The notes below the pieces were generated by a model. The model did not search any database, had not been told where the DNA came from, and saw only the letters and a program-made list of their open reading frames with translations. The position numbers and the translations under genes are program-made. This document shows, one piece after another, positions 23,065-32,860 of a DNA stretch of 64,000 nt (its first letter is position 1; each line of letters opens with the position of its first letter). This stretch comes from Heterodera schachtii (taxonomy: Eukaryota > Nematoda > Chromadorea > Rhabditida > Heteroderidae): contig SIJG01000141.1 in the NCBI GenBank assembly GCA_023374025.1, forward strand, positions 34,850 to 98,849, written 5' to 3'.

Positions 23065-23854
23065 ATGAGCGACAAACTTAACGTTTTCAATTTGTACCTT
23101 CCTCAAATCAAAAAGCTGCTGCGGACGAGTTTCCTGCGCAGCTGAAAAATTTAAACGAAGTGATTCAGTTCAATTCACCTGGCACTTTTTTCGTGCGCGC
23201 AGTCGTCGACAATGTTCAGTACTGTCTTTACAAGGTCATTTACTCATACACTCACTCTTTAAAATCATCCAATTTGCTTTATGGAATCTAGGCATGTCCC
23301 CTTAAAACGGTGGGCATGCCTTGTAAGAAAAGCTTACGGAAGAGCTTTATTGTGAGTCCTGCGATCACCATGCTGTGCAACCTTTGAACAACCTTTACTT
23401 GCGCATCGACTTGCGCGACTGTGAAGACATTGAGACGAGCAAGCAGATTACCGCATTTTCATCCACGGCCGTCAAATATCTTGGCCTAAAGATTGACGAG
23501 TTTTCACGTTTAGCCGAGCAGCGTCCAAAGAAGCTGGCCGCACTGCTTCAATCAAAAATTGAGGAAACAATCGCGCTCAAATTGATTGTCAAGGTAAGCA
23601 TTTCGCGCACTTGACATTTTCACAAATTTTGCCCCATTTTCAAGGCAAAAGGTGAGACGCTGGACTGGGTCATCAGTTCAATCCGGGTGCCTGAGCAGGT
23701 AGCGGCGGTTGATGATAGTGTAGATGCGCAAAAAGGCGGGAGCAAAAATGGAAACGGCAATGACGGTGATGATGATGATGATGACATCTACACGATCGAC
23801 GATGCGGAGTGCACTCGAATGCCGCCACCGAAGCGTCCAAGAAAAACCGAATGA
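23065..23854 (+). pseudogene. RPA70-like ssDNA-binding protein, apparently frameshifted
   Basis: Three exons are suggested by GT-AG junctions: 23,065-23,234, 23,292-23,593 and 23,645-23,854. The middle region resembles the C-terminal OB fold (DBD-C) of the large replication protein A subunit. There is an ACPL...PCKKSL half and a YCESCDHH half of a four-Cys zinc ribbon, then YLRIDLRDCEDI, FSSTAVKYLGLKIDEF and helical residues. The tail is acidic (GDDDDDDIY) and ends PPPKRPRKTE, like a nuclear localisation signal. Two frame changes are needed, one in exon 1 (about 23,105-23,120) and one between the zinc-ribbon halves (about 23,325-23,345), so it looks broken unless the assembly has errors. It lies just upstream of the polymerase and in the same direction, fitting a replication role. 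Confidence 0.65.
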
Positions 23855-24107
23855 ATCTGTGTGCCGCACCCGACCCACACAGCGATCGGAAATATCAGTG
23901 TTTTTTAGATGAGCCAAAGGTTTCACAATTAGCAATTAATGGCGTTTGTAGTAGAGGCCCTATCATAAAATAGTTGTTTAAATGATAAATATCTTCTGTA
24001 TACCACATACTACACTAATATGCTACCCACACTGTTCATGAAGCACAAATTTTATTTGACTATTTGCTCATGTTTCCCACACACATGTGTTTTTTGCTAA
24101 TCAGCAT

Positions 24108-24461
24108 ATGAAGAGGAGAGCAGCTTCTGAGCCGGCAGCATCTGCTGAAGCGGATGTTACAGATATTGATCAGGAATCATCTGCTGCTGCCGCTACTGCT
24201 TCTCTTCTCGAGAATTTGCGTGAAAAACAACAAGCAAAAAGGCAGAAGCGGCAGCGCCGCAGATGGGACTTTCGCACAGTTGCCTTCTTTGAGCAGCGCT
24301 CCTCCTCCTCCTCATCAGAGTTTGATGATGATGAGCAGGACAACAGCGCCAATGTCGACGACCATTGTATGCAAATAGGCTACGGTAGAGCACCAGCAGC
24401 AGCAGAAGCAGCAGCAGGCAATTCACAGCAGAACAACAACAACAACAACAACAACAAAGGT

Positions 24462-24492
<31 letters not shown>

Positions 24493-27400
24493 GTGGTAAT
24501 GACCACAGCGAAGCAGAAATGAACGCCAGCAATCCGGAAGCTGGTGATGATCAGGCTGATGATGATGGCAGCGCTACTGCTCCCCAATTGTATGAAGAGA
24601 AGCAGCACTATGTGCATCGGCTGGAGCGTTTCGCACTGCAGCGGCACGTCACCGAGTTTGTGCTGAACGGTCAGCATGAGAGGCCAGACGATGCTCTCCG
24701 CGACGCATTTGAGCGCATCATCAAACGAGCAATACGCAATGCGGAGCAGCAGCAGCAGGACGAACAGCAGTCGGGGAATCAGGATGAGATGCCACAAGAC
24801 GGTGGTGGTGGTGGTGGCGGCGCCGCTCAACAAAACCCAAGACGACGAGTGACAAAGATTGGAATTTTTCTGGATGGAAACGGTACTTCTTTTTTGTTTG
24901 TTTGTTCGCAAATGTCCCAATCGAACATCACATCATATAGGCCTGACTGACCCTATTGTGCTACCGATACGGCCACCTGAGCAGAACACAGCCGACACTC
25001 TGATGGGCGAACTGGAAAAGCTGGGACAGTCGGACGGAGACGAAGACGTGCATGGCGGAGGAATGAGCAAGCGGTCCCTGTTGCTCAGTGAACCGGTTCA
25101 AATTGTCGTCACCTGCATTGCACCGCCGGTTGGAGCAGCTCCGCGCTTCCACCATTATCAGCACTGGGGTTACAACGAAAGGCAGTTGATCCGAATACGG
25201 AATGTCGGTGACCATTTCTGCCTGTTCCACGCGTTGATTGCCGCCCGTTCATACACTGATCATGAGTTGACAAAAATGGTTGCAACACAACAACAACAAT
25301 GCCAACAAGGGGACGTAAGCAACAGTGATCATCTTATCAGTGTGCCGTCTGCTGCTGCAACAGCAGTGATGAGGAGGCCGGATTTTTGCGCAAATCATGA
25401 AGTACTGAATCGTCTTCTGTCCAGCCCGGGTCGAATGCAAGAAGCGGTCCGCGGTTTGATGCTGCATGCCGGCATTGACCCTGATGGGCAAGCGTACGGA
25501 GTGGAGCATGTCCCGCATGTTCAACACCATTGGGTCAGTGCCATTTTGAAAATGCTTTCTGTCTGCCGCCACATAATAATAATTTTGAAAAAAAATGTAC
25601 ACACTTTTTAACAGGATCGGCTCTATCCGGGAATGTACCGCATTGTGCTGTTTGAGGACCGCCCGGAGGAACTGCCGAGGCCTATCTGGAAGGGGCCAAT
25701 GGGACGCTGCTTTGTGGTCGCTTTGTTCATGTCAGGCGGACACTTCGACGCAATCAAAAAAGTCAATTGTTTTTTCAAACTTGGCCGTAAATATTGTATT
25801 GACTGCGAATGCGTCTACACCGCTGATGCCAAACACACCATATCATGCAAAAGCCGGTGTGCTCAGTGTACAAGAGGTTATTTTGTGGAGCTGGCCGCGC
25901 ACAAAAATTTTGTTCATTCTTATTGTTGTTGTACAGTAGGACCACAGCAGCCATGTGAGAGGGAAGCAGGCGTCAGCATACATTGCTCTCAATGCAATCG
26001 CTTCTTTTTTTCACGCATTTGTTTTGATGCTCATCGACGCGGACAAGCCTGCAATCTGCTGAAACGATGCACAAAATGCAGTCGAACTTTCCAAAATGAC
26101 CCCAAAAACCCGCACCAATGTTACACCAGTTTTTGTGGGCGCTGTAATGTACGTTTTTTTTTGTTAAGCGGTGGATAAGAGCAACAAAATGTTTCACAAA
26201 ATGCTGCTCAGGTTTACCACGAAAAAGATGCTGCCTGTTTCATCAAAAAAATTCCCGTCCCGAAACAAAAGCCAAACTACCGTATTTTGTGCTGGGACAC
26301 AGAAACGCGGCTCGAACACCTACAAGAGGCGGGTCATCAGCGGCACAAAGTTAACCATTTGTCGGTCAACATAACGTGTACGGAATGCTGCGATTCTGCG
26401 ACAGGCGAATGCGTAGAATGTGCCATATGCACAACGGAGGAGGGAATTTTGTGCAGAAAGAGGGACTGGTCGGTTCTTTTTGCTCTCTTAATACCTTTTT
26501 TTTTGCTGACAGGAGTGAAGCGAATGGTGATGAACCGCTCAGGGATTTTGTCGAATGGGTTCTCCGTGCTTGGAGCAATAAACACAAGACGTATTTATGG
26601 GTTTGTTGTTGTTGTTTTTTTTTTTTGCTTCACTGCCTATTTTAGCCTCTAATTGCTCATTCAGGCACACAACTCTTCTCGCTTTGACGGACATTTCGTT
26701 TTAAAGTATTTGGGCGAGACCAGTCGACGTCCGGATGTGGTCATGAACGGGCTTAAAATTTATGAGTTTCGACTGCAGCATAGCCGACAGCATTCTATGC
26801 TCATCTGGAGAGATTCTTGCCTTCTGATGCCCGTTCGTCTTGATCAACTGCCAAAAACCTTCAATCTGGACTGTGCTGAGAAGCCATTTTTTCCTTACGC
26901 TTTCAACCGAAGGTTTTTTCCGAAACCTGTGACATTTTTTCAAAAAAATAATGCTTTTGAGGGAAAACTATGGCGTGAGGCTTCCGCATTTGCCGCCAAT
27001 AGAAGACTACTGTGCTGGCTCAATGAAGCGAGAAAAATACGATAAATTTGTCAGTTGGTAAGCAAAACCAAAGGGTTATTACAGTGGTGGGGCTTCCCCA
27101 TTTCCCATAGGTACGAGGAAAATAAAACAACAACACCCTTCTATTTGCCAGACGAGCTTCAATCCTATTGCCAAAATGATACGGAGATTCTTCTGAAGGC
27201 AATTGTGCAGTTCAGAAAAATATTGATGCGTGATATAACAGGGGGATACGATGTGTTACCCATCTCGTGCACTATTGCCAGGTAAAACATTGATTGTGTG
27301 ATCATGTGAAAAAAGGAGAAAGAAATGTTTTAAGCATCTGTATGAGCATGTTCCGGGCCCAATTCCTTTGTGAGAATCAACTTGCCATTGTACCCGAACG

Positions 27401-29574
27401 AGGCTATGAGCGGAACGACCGGGCCAGTGTATTTGCTATTAAATATTTGGATTGGCGTGCTAAAACGGATGCGGTTAAAATTCAACATGCGGGAAACGGC
27501 ATGGAAAAGCGGTGGAGACAGTTCAAATTGGACGGTTGGATAGAAGAGCAGAACCGCTGTATTGAAGTGCTTGGCTGCTACTGGCACGGTTGTGAGCGCT
27601 GTTTTGATCCCGGCGACAAACTGGTGGACGCCAAATCATGCAGAGAACTGAATGAGGAGACCAACCTCCGATTGATGCAGCTTCGTCAGGGCGATGTGGA
27701 CGGACAAGGCTTGCAAGTCGAAGCAGTTTGGGAATGCGAAATAAATGCACAGTTGGCCAACAATGCCGAAATGCGAGCCTTTTTCTCTGATTTGGGGATG
27801 GACAGAGGGCCAATTGATCCCAGAGGAGCCTATTTTGGTGGAAGAACGGGCCCATTGAAGCTATTTGCAGAGCCAAAGGAGGACGAAAAAATATCAGTTT
27901 TTGATATCATAAGTCTGTATCCTTTTGTGAATTATACGTGCGAATATCCGGTTGGCATACCGACCATCATACGCCCAATGGCCGATGAAATGTGCGTTAA
28001 TTGGACACGGCCGGAGCAGTTGCCATACCGCGGCATTCTGCGTGTTCGAGTTGTCCCCCCACGGGGTCTGCGCGTCCCGGTGCTGCCTGTAAAAATTGAC
28101 GAGCGACTGTTGTTTTGTTGTTGTCATCATTGTGCAACGATGTTTCGCAAAAAAAGCACGCGCCGCCCGCATAAATGTTCACACACGGATGCACAAAGAT
28201 CCTTCACCGGCAGCTACACGCATATTGAACTGGAAAGAGCACTTGAACACGGGTACAAAATTGATCGTCTTTGGAGAGCTTGGCACTATGATGAATGGTA
28301 ATTGTATTTATGTTTAAACTGTATGCCAAAGCGGCGCTATTTTTTTCTCTACAGGAGTGACCAAATTTTTAAAGATTATGTTAGACTGCTCATCAAGTTG
28401 AAGGTTTGTCTGCAGACTTTTGACCCATCTGTTTATTCATGTGTTTTTTTTGTTGCTAAGATTGAGTCTAGCGGTTTCCCCGAGGGAGTTAGCAGCGTGG
28501 TTCAGAAACAGCGCTATGCTGATGAGTACCGGCGCATTTACGAAGTAGAAATCGAATTGGAGAATGTGAAAAAAAATCCGGGGCTTCGATTCATTGCGAA
28601 GCTTATGCTTAACAGTCTCTGGTTTGCACGTATATATGTCCAGCGATTAATGTTCAGCCTATTTTTAGGGGAAAATTCAGTATGAGAAACGAACTTGGCG
28701 CAAACAAGGTCATCACCAGACCACAAGAGTTCTTTAGTCTGCTCTTTGATCATAAAATTGTAAGTTCATAACATATATATTTTTTATCGGCTAACAACAA
28801 CAACAATGTGTGTGCAGGAGCTTTCTGCAATCGTACCATTCTCTGATCAAGCACTACGCGTGCTTTACAAGCCAAAGAAAAACTTCGTTTCCGAACATAC
28901 AACAAGCAACATTGTGATAAGTTTGTGGACAACAAGCTGTGCTCGTCTCAAGCTTCACGACTACATGGTACAAGTGGACCAAAGAGAAGATTCTGATTTG
29001 CTCTATACGGTAAACGGTTTTTCGTGCAGGTTTCTATGTGAGCGCACTATATGTGATGATTTTAAGGACACGGACAGTGTAGTTGTTCTACATAAGCGGG
29101 ACACTACTCCACTTGAGACTGGAGAGTTTTTGGGGCAAATGAGTGAGGAGTACTTGGATTACGATATAAAAACGTTCATATGCGGAGGTTAGTCGTAAAT
29201 AATTAAAATAAATTTATATGCATTAAGGTGCCAAGCAATATGCCTTTCGTATGCGCCACAAGCGGACAAACGAACTGGAATTTGTCCAAAAAATACGGGG
29301 AATTACTTTTGATGTCAACAACAGCAAGGCTCTGCAATTTGACAATTTTGTTGAAAAGGTGCTCAATTATGGTAGAGTTGATAATAAAGACGACGACGAC
29401 GACAACGACGACCACGATAGTTCTGTTTCGCCCGCTGTTTTCTCCTATCAAAAGATAATGCCAACGCGCGACAGCAAGATCATAACTCGGAAGCAGTTGA
29501 AAAAGTATTTGCCAGTGTGTCAAAAGGGGATCATCAACAACAGCTATGAAGTGTTCCCTTTTGGGTATGAATGA
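24108..29574 (+). CDS. Protein-primed DNA polymerase B (Polinton), 15 exons
   Basis: Fifteen exons with GT-AG introns of 40-81 nt join in phase to about 1561 aa: 24108-24882, 24941-25533, 25615-26148, 26212-26468, 26513-26600, 26665-26912, 26962-27057, 27111-27281, 27335-28297, 28355-28403, 28461-28621, 28669-28759, 28818-29009, 29067-29187, 29228-29574. Order: low-complexity N-terminus with Asn, Gln and Gly runs (1-240); OTU-like Cys/His region (GDHFCLFHAL about 346, GGHF about 499); Cys-rich zinc cluster (515-634); 3'-5' exonuclease with WDTET (about 663), AHNSSRFDGHF (750) and YCQND (about 884); polymerase motif A ISLYP (about 1111), motif B KLMLNSL (about 1305), motif C DTDS (1407). It would copy the element from a protein primer. 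I chose ATG 24108 because TTTTTTGCTAATCAG directly precedes it, like an acceptor or trans-splice site. Confidence 0.92.
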
Positions 29575-29771
29575 TTGGACGCTCAATAATGTACACATTT
29601 TCTAACATTAAAAAAAATATACAATTTAAAAAATGTTGCTTAAATAGTTGGCACAACACACACATGAATATATCTGACAGTTGTCGCTGTTTTGTCTAAA
29701 TTTTATAATTCGATTTTGAAAATAATATTTTTGCGCCCTTGCTGCGTGTGTGTCGTATCATCTAAATCATC

Positions 29772-30359
29772 ATGGACAATGGTAAGAAAGGAGAGCTCAA
29801 CGATCGTAAAGGAGTGAAACGGCGATACCCATTCCCGCTGGTGTCCGCACGAGCACAAGACTCATGGTAAAGGTGCAATAAGATACCGCCCAAGCTGCCG
29901 ATCAAACACAGGAGGACCAAACTTGAACAAATGGAGCAAAAGTACGCCAAAATGGAAGAGGAAATGTCGTCGGAAGACAGCGATGATGCCATCGATTTCT
30001 TCCAAGACACCATTGAGGATATTGTGGAAAAGTGGGTCCATTTGGCAAACATGTTTGGATTTAATTGTTATATTCCTAATAAGAATCAACCGTTCCGAAG
30101 AAAAAATCAAAAAATGGGAGGAGAAATGCAGCAGCAGCAGCAGCAGTAAGATGGACAATATGAGCACAATGATCGAATGGTAGGCCAACAGCAGAAGTGC
30201 TGCTGCTTACATGTAATTTGTTTGATAAAAATTTCCAGCAGTGGTGTGAACAACGACGAAATCGATGACATGGATGATCAGCAGGAAGATGAAGATGCGC
30301 CAACGTCAACTGTTTATCTGAATTTGGGAAAAGATGAGCGCACCGCGAAAAATTCTTAA
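29772..30359 (+). CDS. Small acidic coiled-coil protein, 4 exons
   Basis: Exons 29,772-29,840, 29,883-30,031, 30,084-30,179 and 30,239-30,359 join in phase to about 144 aa, with introns of 42, 52 and 59 nt. The first intron removes an in-frame TAA at 29,868; alternatively translation starts at 29,931. The N-terminus is basic. A helical acidic middle (MEQKYAKMEEEMSSEDSDD) is followed by a charged coil, a Ser run encoded by an AGC microsatellite, and an acidic tail (DDMDDQQEDEDA). Not recognised. It is 197 bp downstream of the polymerase on the same strand and shares its intron-rich, GC-richer style, so it may be an accessory gene of the element. Confidence 0.45.
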
Positions 30360-30466
30360 AGGCCTGGATAGACACTGTTAGACAAATTTAACACAACTAA
30401 TGTTTAAAACATTTATTCTTTATCATGATTATGTCAGAGAAAATAGTAATAGTTAGAATAAACAAA

Positions 30467-31322
30467 TTAATCGGTCTGTTGCTCTTTTGAAACAACATGG
30501 AGTAATTCAAGTGGAAAATTGTCCTGGTGACTGTTGCCACCAAATTGTACAACACATGGTAATTGGGGATATTTCAGCATAATGCGATGACGCACATATA
30601 AATGTTGTTGAACAGTTATTCCCATGAATCCACGGTAGGCAAACATCATGTTGGCTCCATGTCGGGACAGCGCATCTGCGGAAACAGCTACATTCCTTTT
30701 CAGGTGATGGGTGGCTAATGACAGTTTGTTCAAGAATTTCAAATTTTCTTCCTTCCTTCTCTGAAGCATTTTGTGAAGCCAAGTTGGCGAACATCGGTTG
30801 AATCGGCAGAGCACTCTCACCAAGTCGCGTCGTTCTCTTTGTCGTCGTCGCTGTTGCTTGCGCTGTGCAGATCCAACTCGTCCACTGCTAGCTGGTAATA
30901 ACTGCTGCTGCTGCTGCTCGCTCGTCCGCAACGTGAGAGACATTCCGGCGAGTCGCCCGGACAAATCATCAGATCCTTCAGTTCCACGTACAGAGGTTCG
31001 CTCCTGAATGTAAATTTAATTCAAATTTTTCCACAAACATTTAAACTTACCACACTACACCCTCTGTCTTCCGCTTGGGAAAGCATGTTGTGTAAAATTC
31101 GAGTCCCTCGACAAGGTCAAGTGACCCTTCCACGTACACTGGTTGGTTTCTGTGCTCAGTGTTTTCGATATGCACACAGTCGACTGCACGTAACGGATTC
31201 GGAAACAATGACTGACCGTCTCCTGTTGGACTATTTTTTATCTCCTCTTTAAGGTAAGCGTAGAGCTCGTCAATGTTGCTCAGTCCGTAACTGTCGATCA
31301 AGTAGCGAATTGCACGCTGCAT
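30467..31322 (-). CDS. Truncated Argonaute-like protein (N/L1-PAZ only)
   Basis: Two minus-strand exons, about 31,322-31,051 and 31,003-30,467. The second ends with a clear PAZ domain: LSLATHHLKRNV, then GITVQQHL, RIMLKYPQLPCVVQ and NFPLELLHVV, the pattern of nematode WAGO-type Argonautes. The first exon resembles the Argonaute N/L1 region (LDLVEGLEFYTT). The frame stops right after PAZ, so MID and PIWI are absent, and AATAAA follows about 50 nt later. The canonical donor GTAAGT at 31,050 leads to a stop in a CAG-repeat stretch; an upstream GTAGTG or GTGTGG donor keeps the frame open. It is therefore either a short functional protein or a pseudogene. It would bind small-RNA 3' ends but could not slice. 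Exon 1 overlaps the 3' end of the membrane-protein gene. Confidence 0.65.
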
Positions 31323-31369
31323 ATACGTTTTGCGGGTAGGAATGAAGTCAGATGGATAGAATAGTCGCC

Positions 31370-32365
31370 TTAAATACTCCTCTCTCTGACTGTTGTTGTT
31401 GTTGGCCTGTACACTAAATCTTTCGAATTATCTGTAAACATTTCCAGTTCCATTTGGTCAAACATTCCAACATCATCGGATGAAGTTTTACTGCTGCTGC
31501 TGGTACGACGAATCTGTCTTATTACATATGCGCAAATGACGACCAGCACCACGTCAAACGTATAAGCAGACCATAACAATAATTTTATCTGAGGCGTTGG
31601 CGAACCGGCTTGAAATATATTGGTAACATCGTCACGATATTCTTTAAATAATAAAAAGTTAAATTTCGTGTCACTGATGTTGGACACAAATTTTGGATTA
31701 ACTTGACCGTCATCAATTCCATATTTGTAAATACGATGGTCCGATCGAATCAGGTACACATTGTTATCTATTATTATGAAATCAGTTTTATCCTGTGGTA
31801 ACTGGCATATAAAATTCAGCTTTAGCAGCGTAAATTTTGTTGGATTCTTATTTGTCCACAATTGCTCGATAGAGCTTAGTTCAATTTCACTGATCCGACG
31901 TTCGTACTTATCAGATATGTATAAACGCTCGGTCATATAGTCAAACATTGGTCTGTTGGCCAAAAATTTCTTAACAATTTTTTGCTCATGTCCACGATAA
32001 AGGTGCATTTCGTCCGCCTCACGGTCCTCAAAAAACACATAGCTCTTTCCATTATACTCAAAACATGCTATTGGTTCAAGTTGTCGAATGCTTTCGAAAT
32101 GTACTGGGTTAGAACGAATTAGTTTGTTAAAGTTCTGTAAACTTATTGTCCATTGGCTATTGTTATTTCTACTTGCAAGACATGCGTTTTTTTTGCTGTA
32201 TCCAAAAACCAACTGATCACCTGTGTGTTTGGAAAAAGTCCTAAAATTGTTGTCAAAATAATTAGGATGATCAACCGTCACTTCAACTGTAAACAATTCC
32301 CCTTTCGCACCGTTGTTATAACAACAACAAATGGTGATGAAAAAGAGGAGAAAAAATGTGTTCAT
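31370..32365 (-). CDS. Single-pass membrane protein with signal peptide
   Basis: 331 aa from the ATG at 32,365. The frame is open to 32,428, but I prefer the inner ATG because a TATA box lies about 35-40 bp before it and it begins a clean signal peptide (MNTFFLLFFITICCCYNNG). The ectodomain of about 240 residues has beta-rich repeating phrases (RLYISDKYERRISEI, FIIIDNNVYLIRSDHRIYKY) that suggest propeller blades, with few cysteines. One membrane span (LLLWSAYTFDVVLVVICAYV) is followed by RQIRR and a Ser/Asp-rich tail of about 45 residues: type I topology. It sits downstream of the protease gene and overlaps it by 26 nt only in the longer form. No family recognised. Nematode Mavericks are reported to carry envelope fusion proteins; this could be an envelope or receptor-binding protein, but no fusion peptide or class III fusogen signature was seen. 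Confidence 0.7.
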   Translation of the reverse strand: MNTFFLLFFITICCCYNNGAKGELFTVEVTVDHPNYFDNNFRTFSKHTGDQLVFGYSKKNACLASRNNNSQWTISLQNFNKLIRSNPVHFESIRQLEPIACFEYNGKSYVFFEDREADEMHLYRGHEQKIVKKFLANRPMFDYMTERLYISDKYERRISEIELSSIEQLWTNKNPTKFTLLKLNFICQLPQDKTDFIIIDNNVYLIRSDHRIYKYGIDDGQVNPKFVSNISDTKFNFLLFKEYRDDVTNIFQAGSPTPQIKLLLWSAYTFDVVLVVICAYVIRQIRRTSSSSKTSSDDVGMFDQMELEMFTDNSKDLVYRPTTTTVRERSI

Positions 32366-32398
32366 GGTTGGAAACAAATTTATTCTCAACTTTGAGTG

Positions 32399-32407
32399 CC
32401 TTTTATA
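32399..32407 (-). promoter_or_regulatory. TATA box of the membrane-protein gene
   Basis: On the minus strand this reads GTATAAAAGG, about 35-40 bp upstream of the ATG at 32,365 and inside the 3' end of the protease gene. It supports the inner start. Confidence 0.55.
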
Positions 32408-32858
32408 CACGTAAAAGCGCCTTAACAAACCCCTTTACTAGTAAATCTGCAATAGTACGTGTACGATAAAGATTGACCATCACCTCACAATACGGGACGC
32501 CAGAGCAACGAGCGACTAGAAAATAAATGCAAAAATGCCCGCAAGTGTCTGCTGTTGACGATTGAATTTGACGCTTATTAATTTGAATGTGTCTAAAATT
32601 TTTTAAATATTCTCCTATATCTTCGTTCGGTGCATTGCCTAAGCTATCAAAATACTCAACCCTTGTAGCGTTAAGAGCGAAGCAGGCGACCCAATGTTCG
32701 CCCTGTGTTCCCTCTTTGTCTGTATTTATTATCATACAATGGGGGTATTTTCGTCTCCACTTTGGCTGTGGAATTTTATCAGATGGGAAGACGCCAATGA
32801 ATTTCGTCTTTGTTGAGTGTATGCCTTTGAGAATTGTTTTTAGCTGAATCGAATTCAT
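32403..32858 (-). CDS. PRO: Adenain-like cysteine protease
   Basis: 151 aa. Polinton maturation protease of the adenovirus protease/Ulp1 fold, expected to process capsid precursors in the particle. Catalytic candidates: H55 in GEHWVACF, D71 in YFDSLG, Q99 (oxyanion) and C106 in DTCGHFC. Length is close to the usual minimal form. The ATG lies 2 bp after the stop of the major capsid gene, so the two are probably on one transcript or the promoter is inside the capsid gene. Single copy in the window and intact. Confidence 0.9.
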   Translation of the reverse strand: MNSIQLKTILKGIHSTKTKFIGVFPSDKIPQPKWRRKYPHCMIINTDKEGTQGEHWVACFALNATRVEYFDSLGNAPNEDIGEYLKNFRHIQINKRQIQSSTADTCGHFCIYFLVARCSGVPYCEVMVNLYRTRTIADLLVKGFVKALLRV

Positions 32859-32860
32859 TA

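Noticed and set aside
24193..24920. Minus-strand frames opposite polymerase exon 1
   Set aside because: Caused by trinucleotide repeats (CAG, AAC, GGC) read in reverse; the plus strand joins in phase with 14 further exons.
29842..29882. In-frame stop as proof that the 29.8-kb gene is dead
   Set aside because: A 42-nt GT-AG intron covering the stop keeps the frame and matches neighbouring intron sizes.
31370..32365. Membrane protein as a class III fusogen (gB/gp64-like)
   Set aside because: Too short, with few cysteines and no visible fusion loops; kept only as a possible envelope protein.
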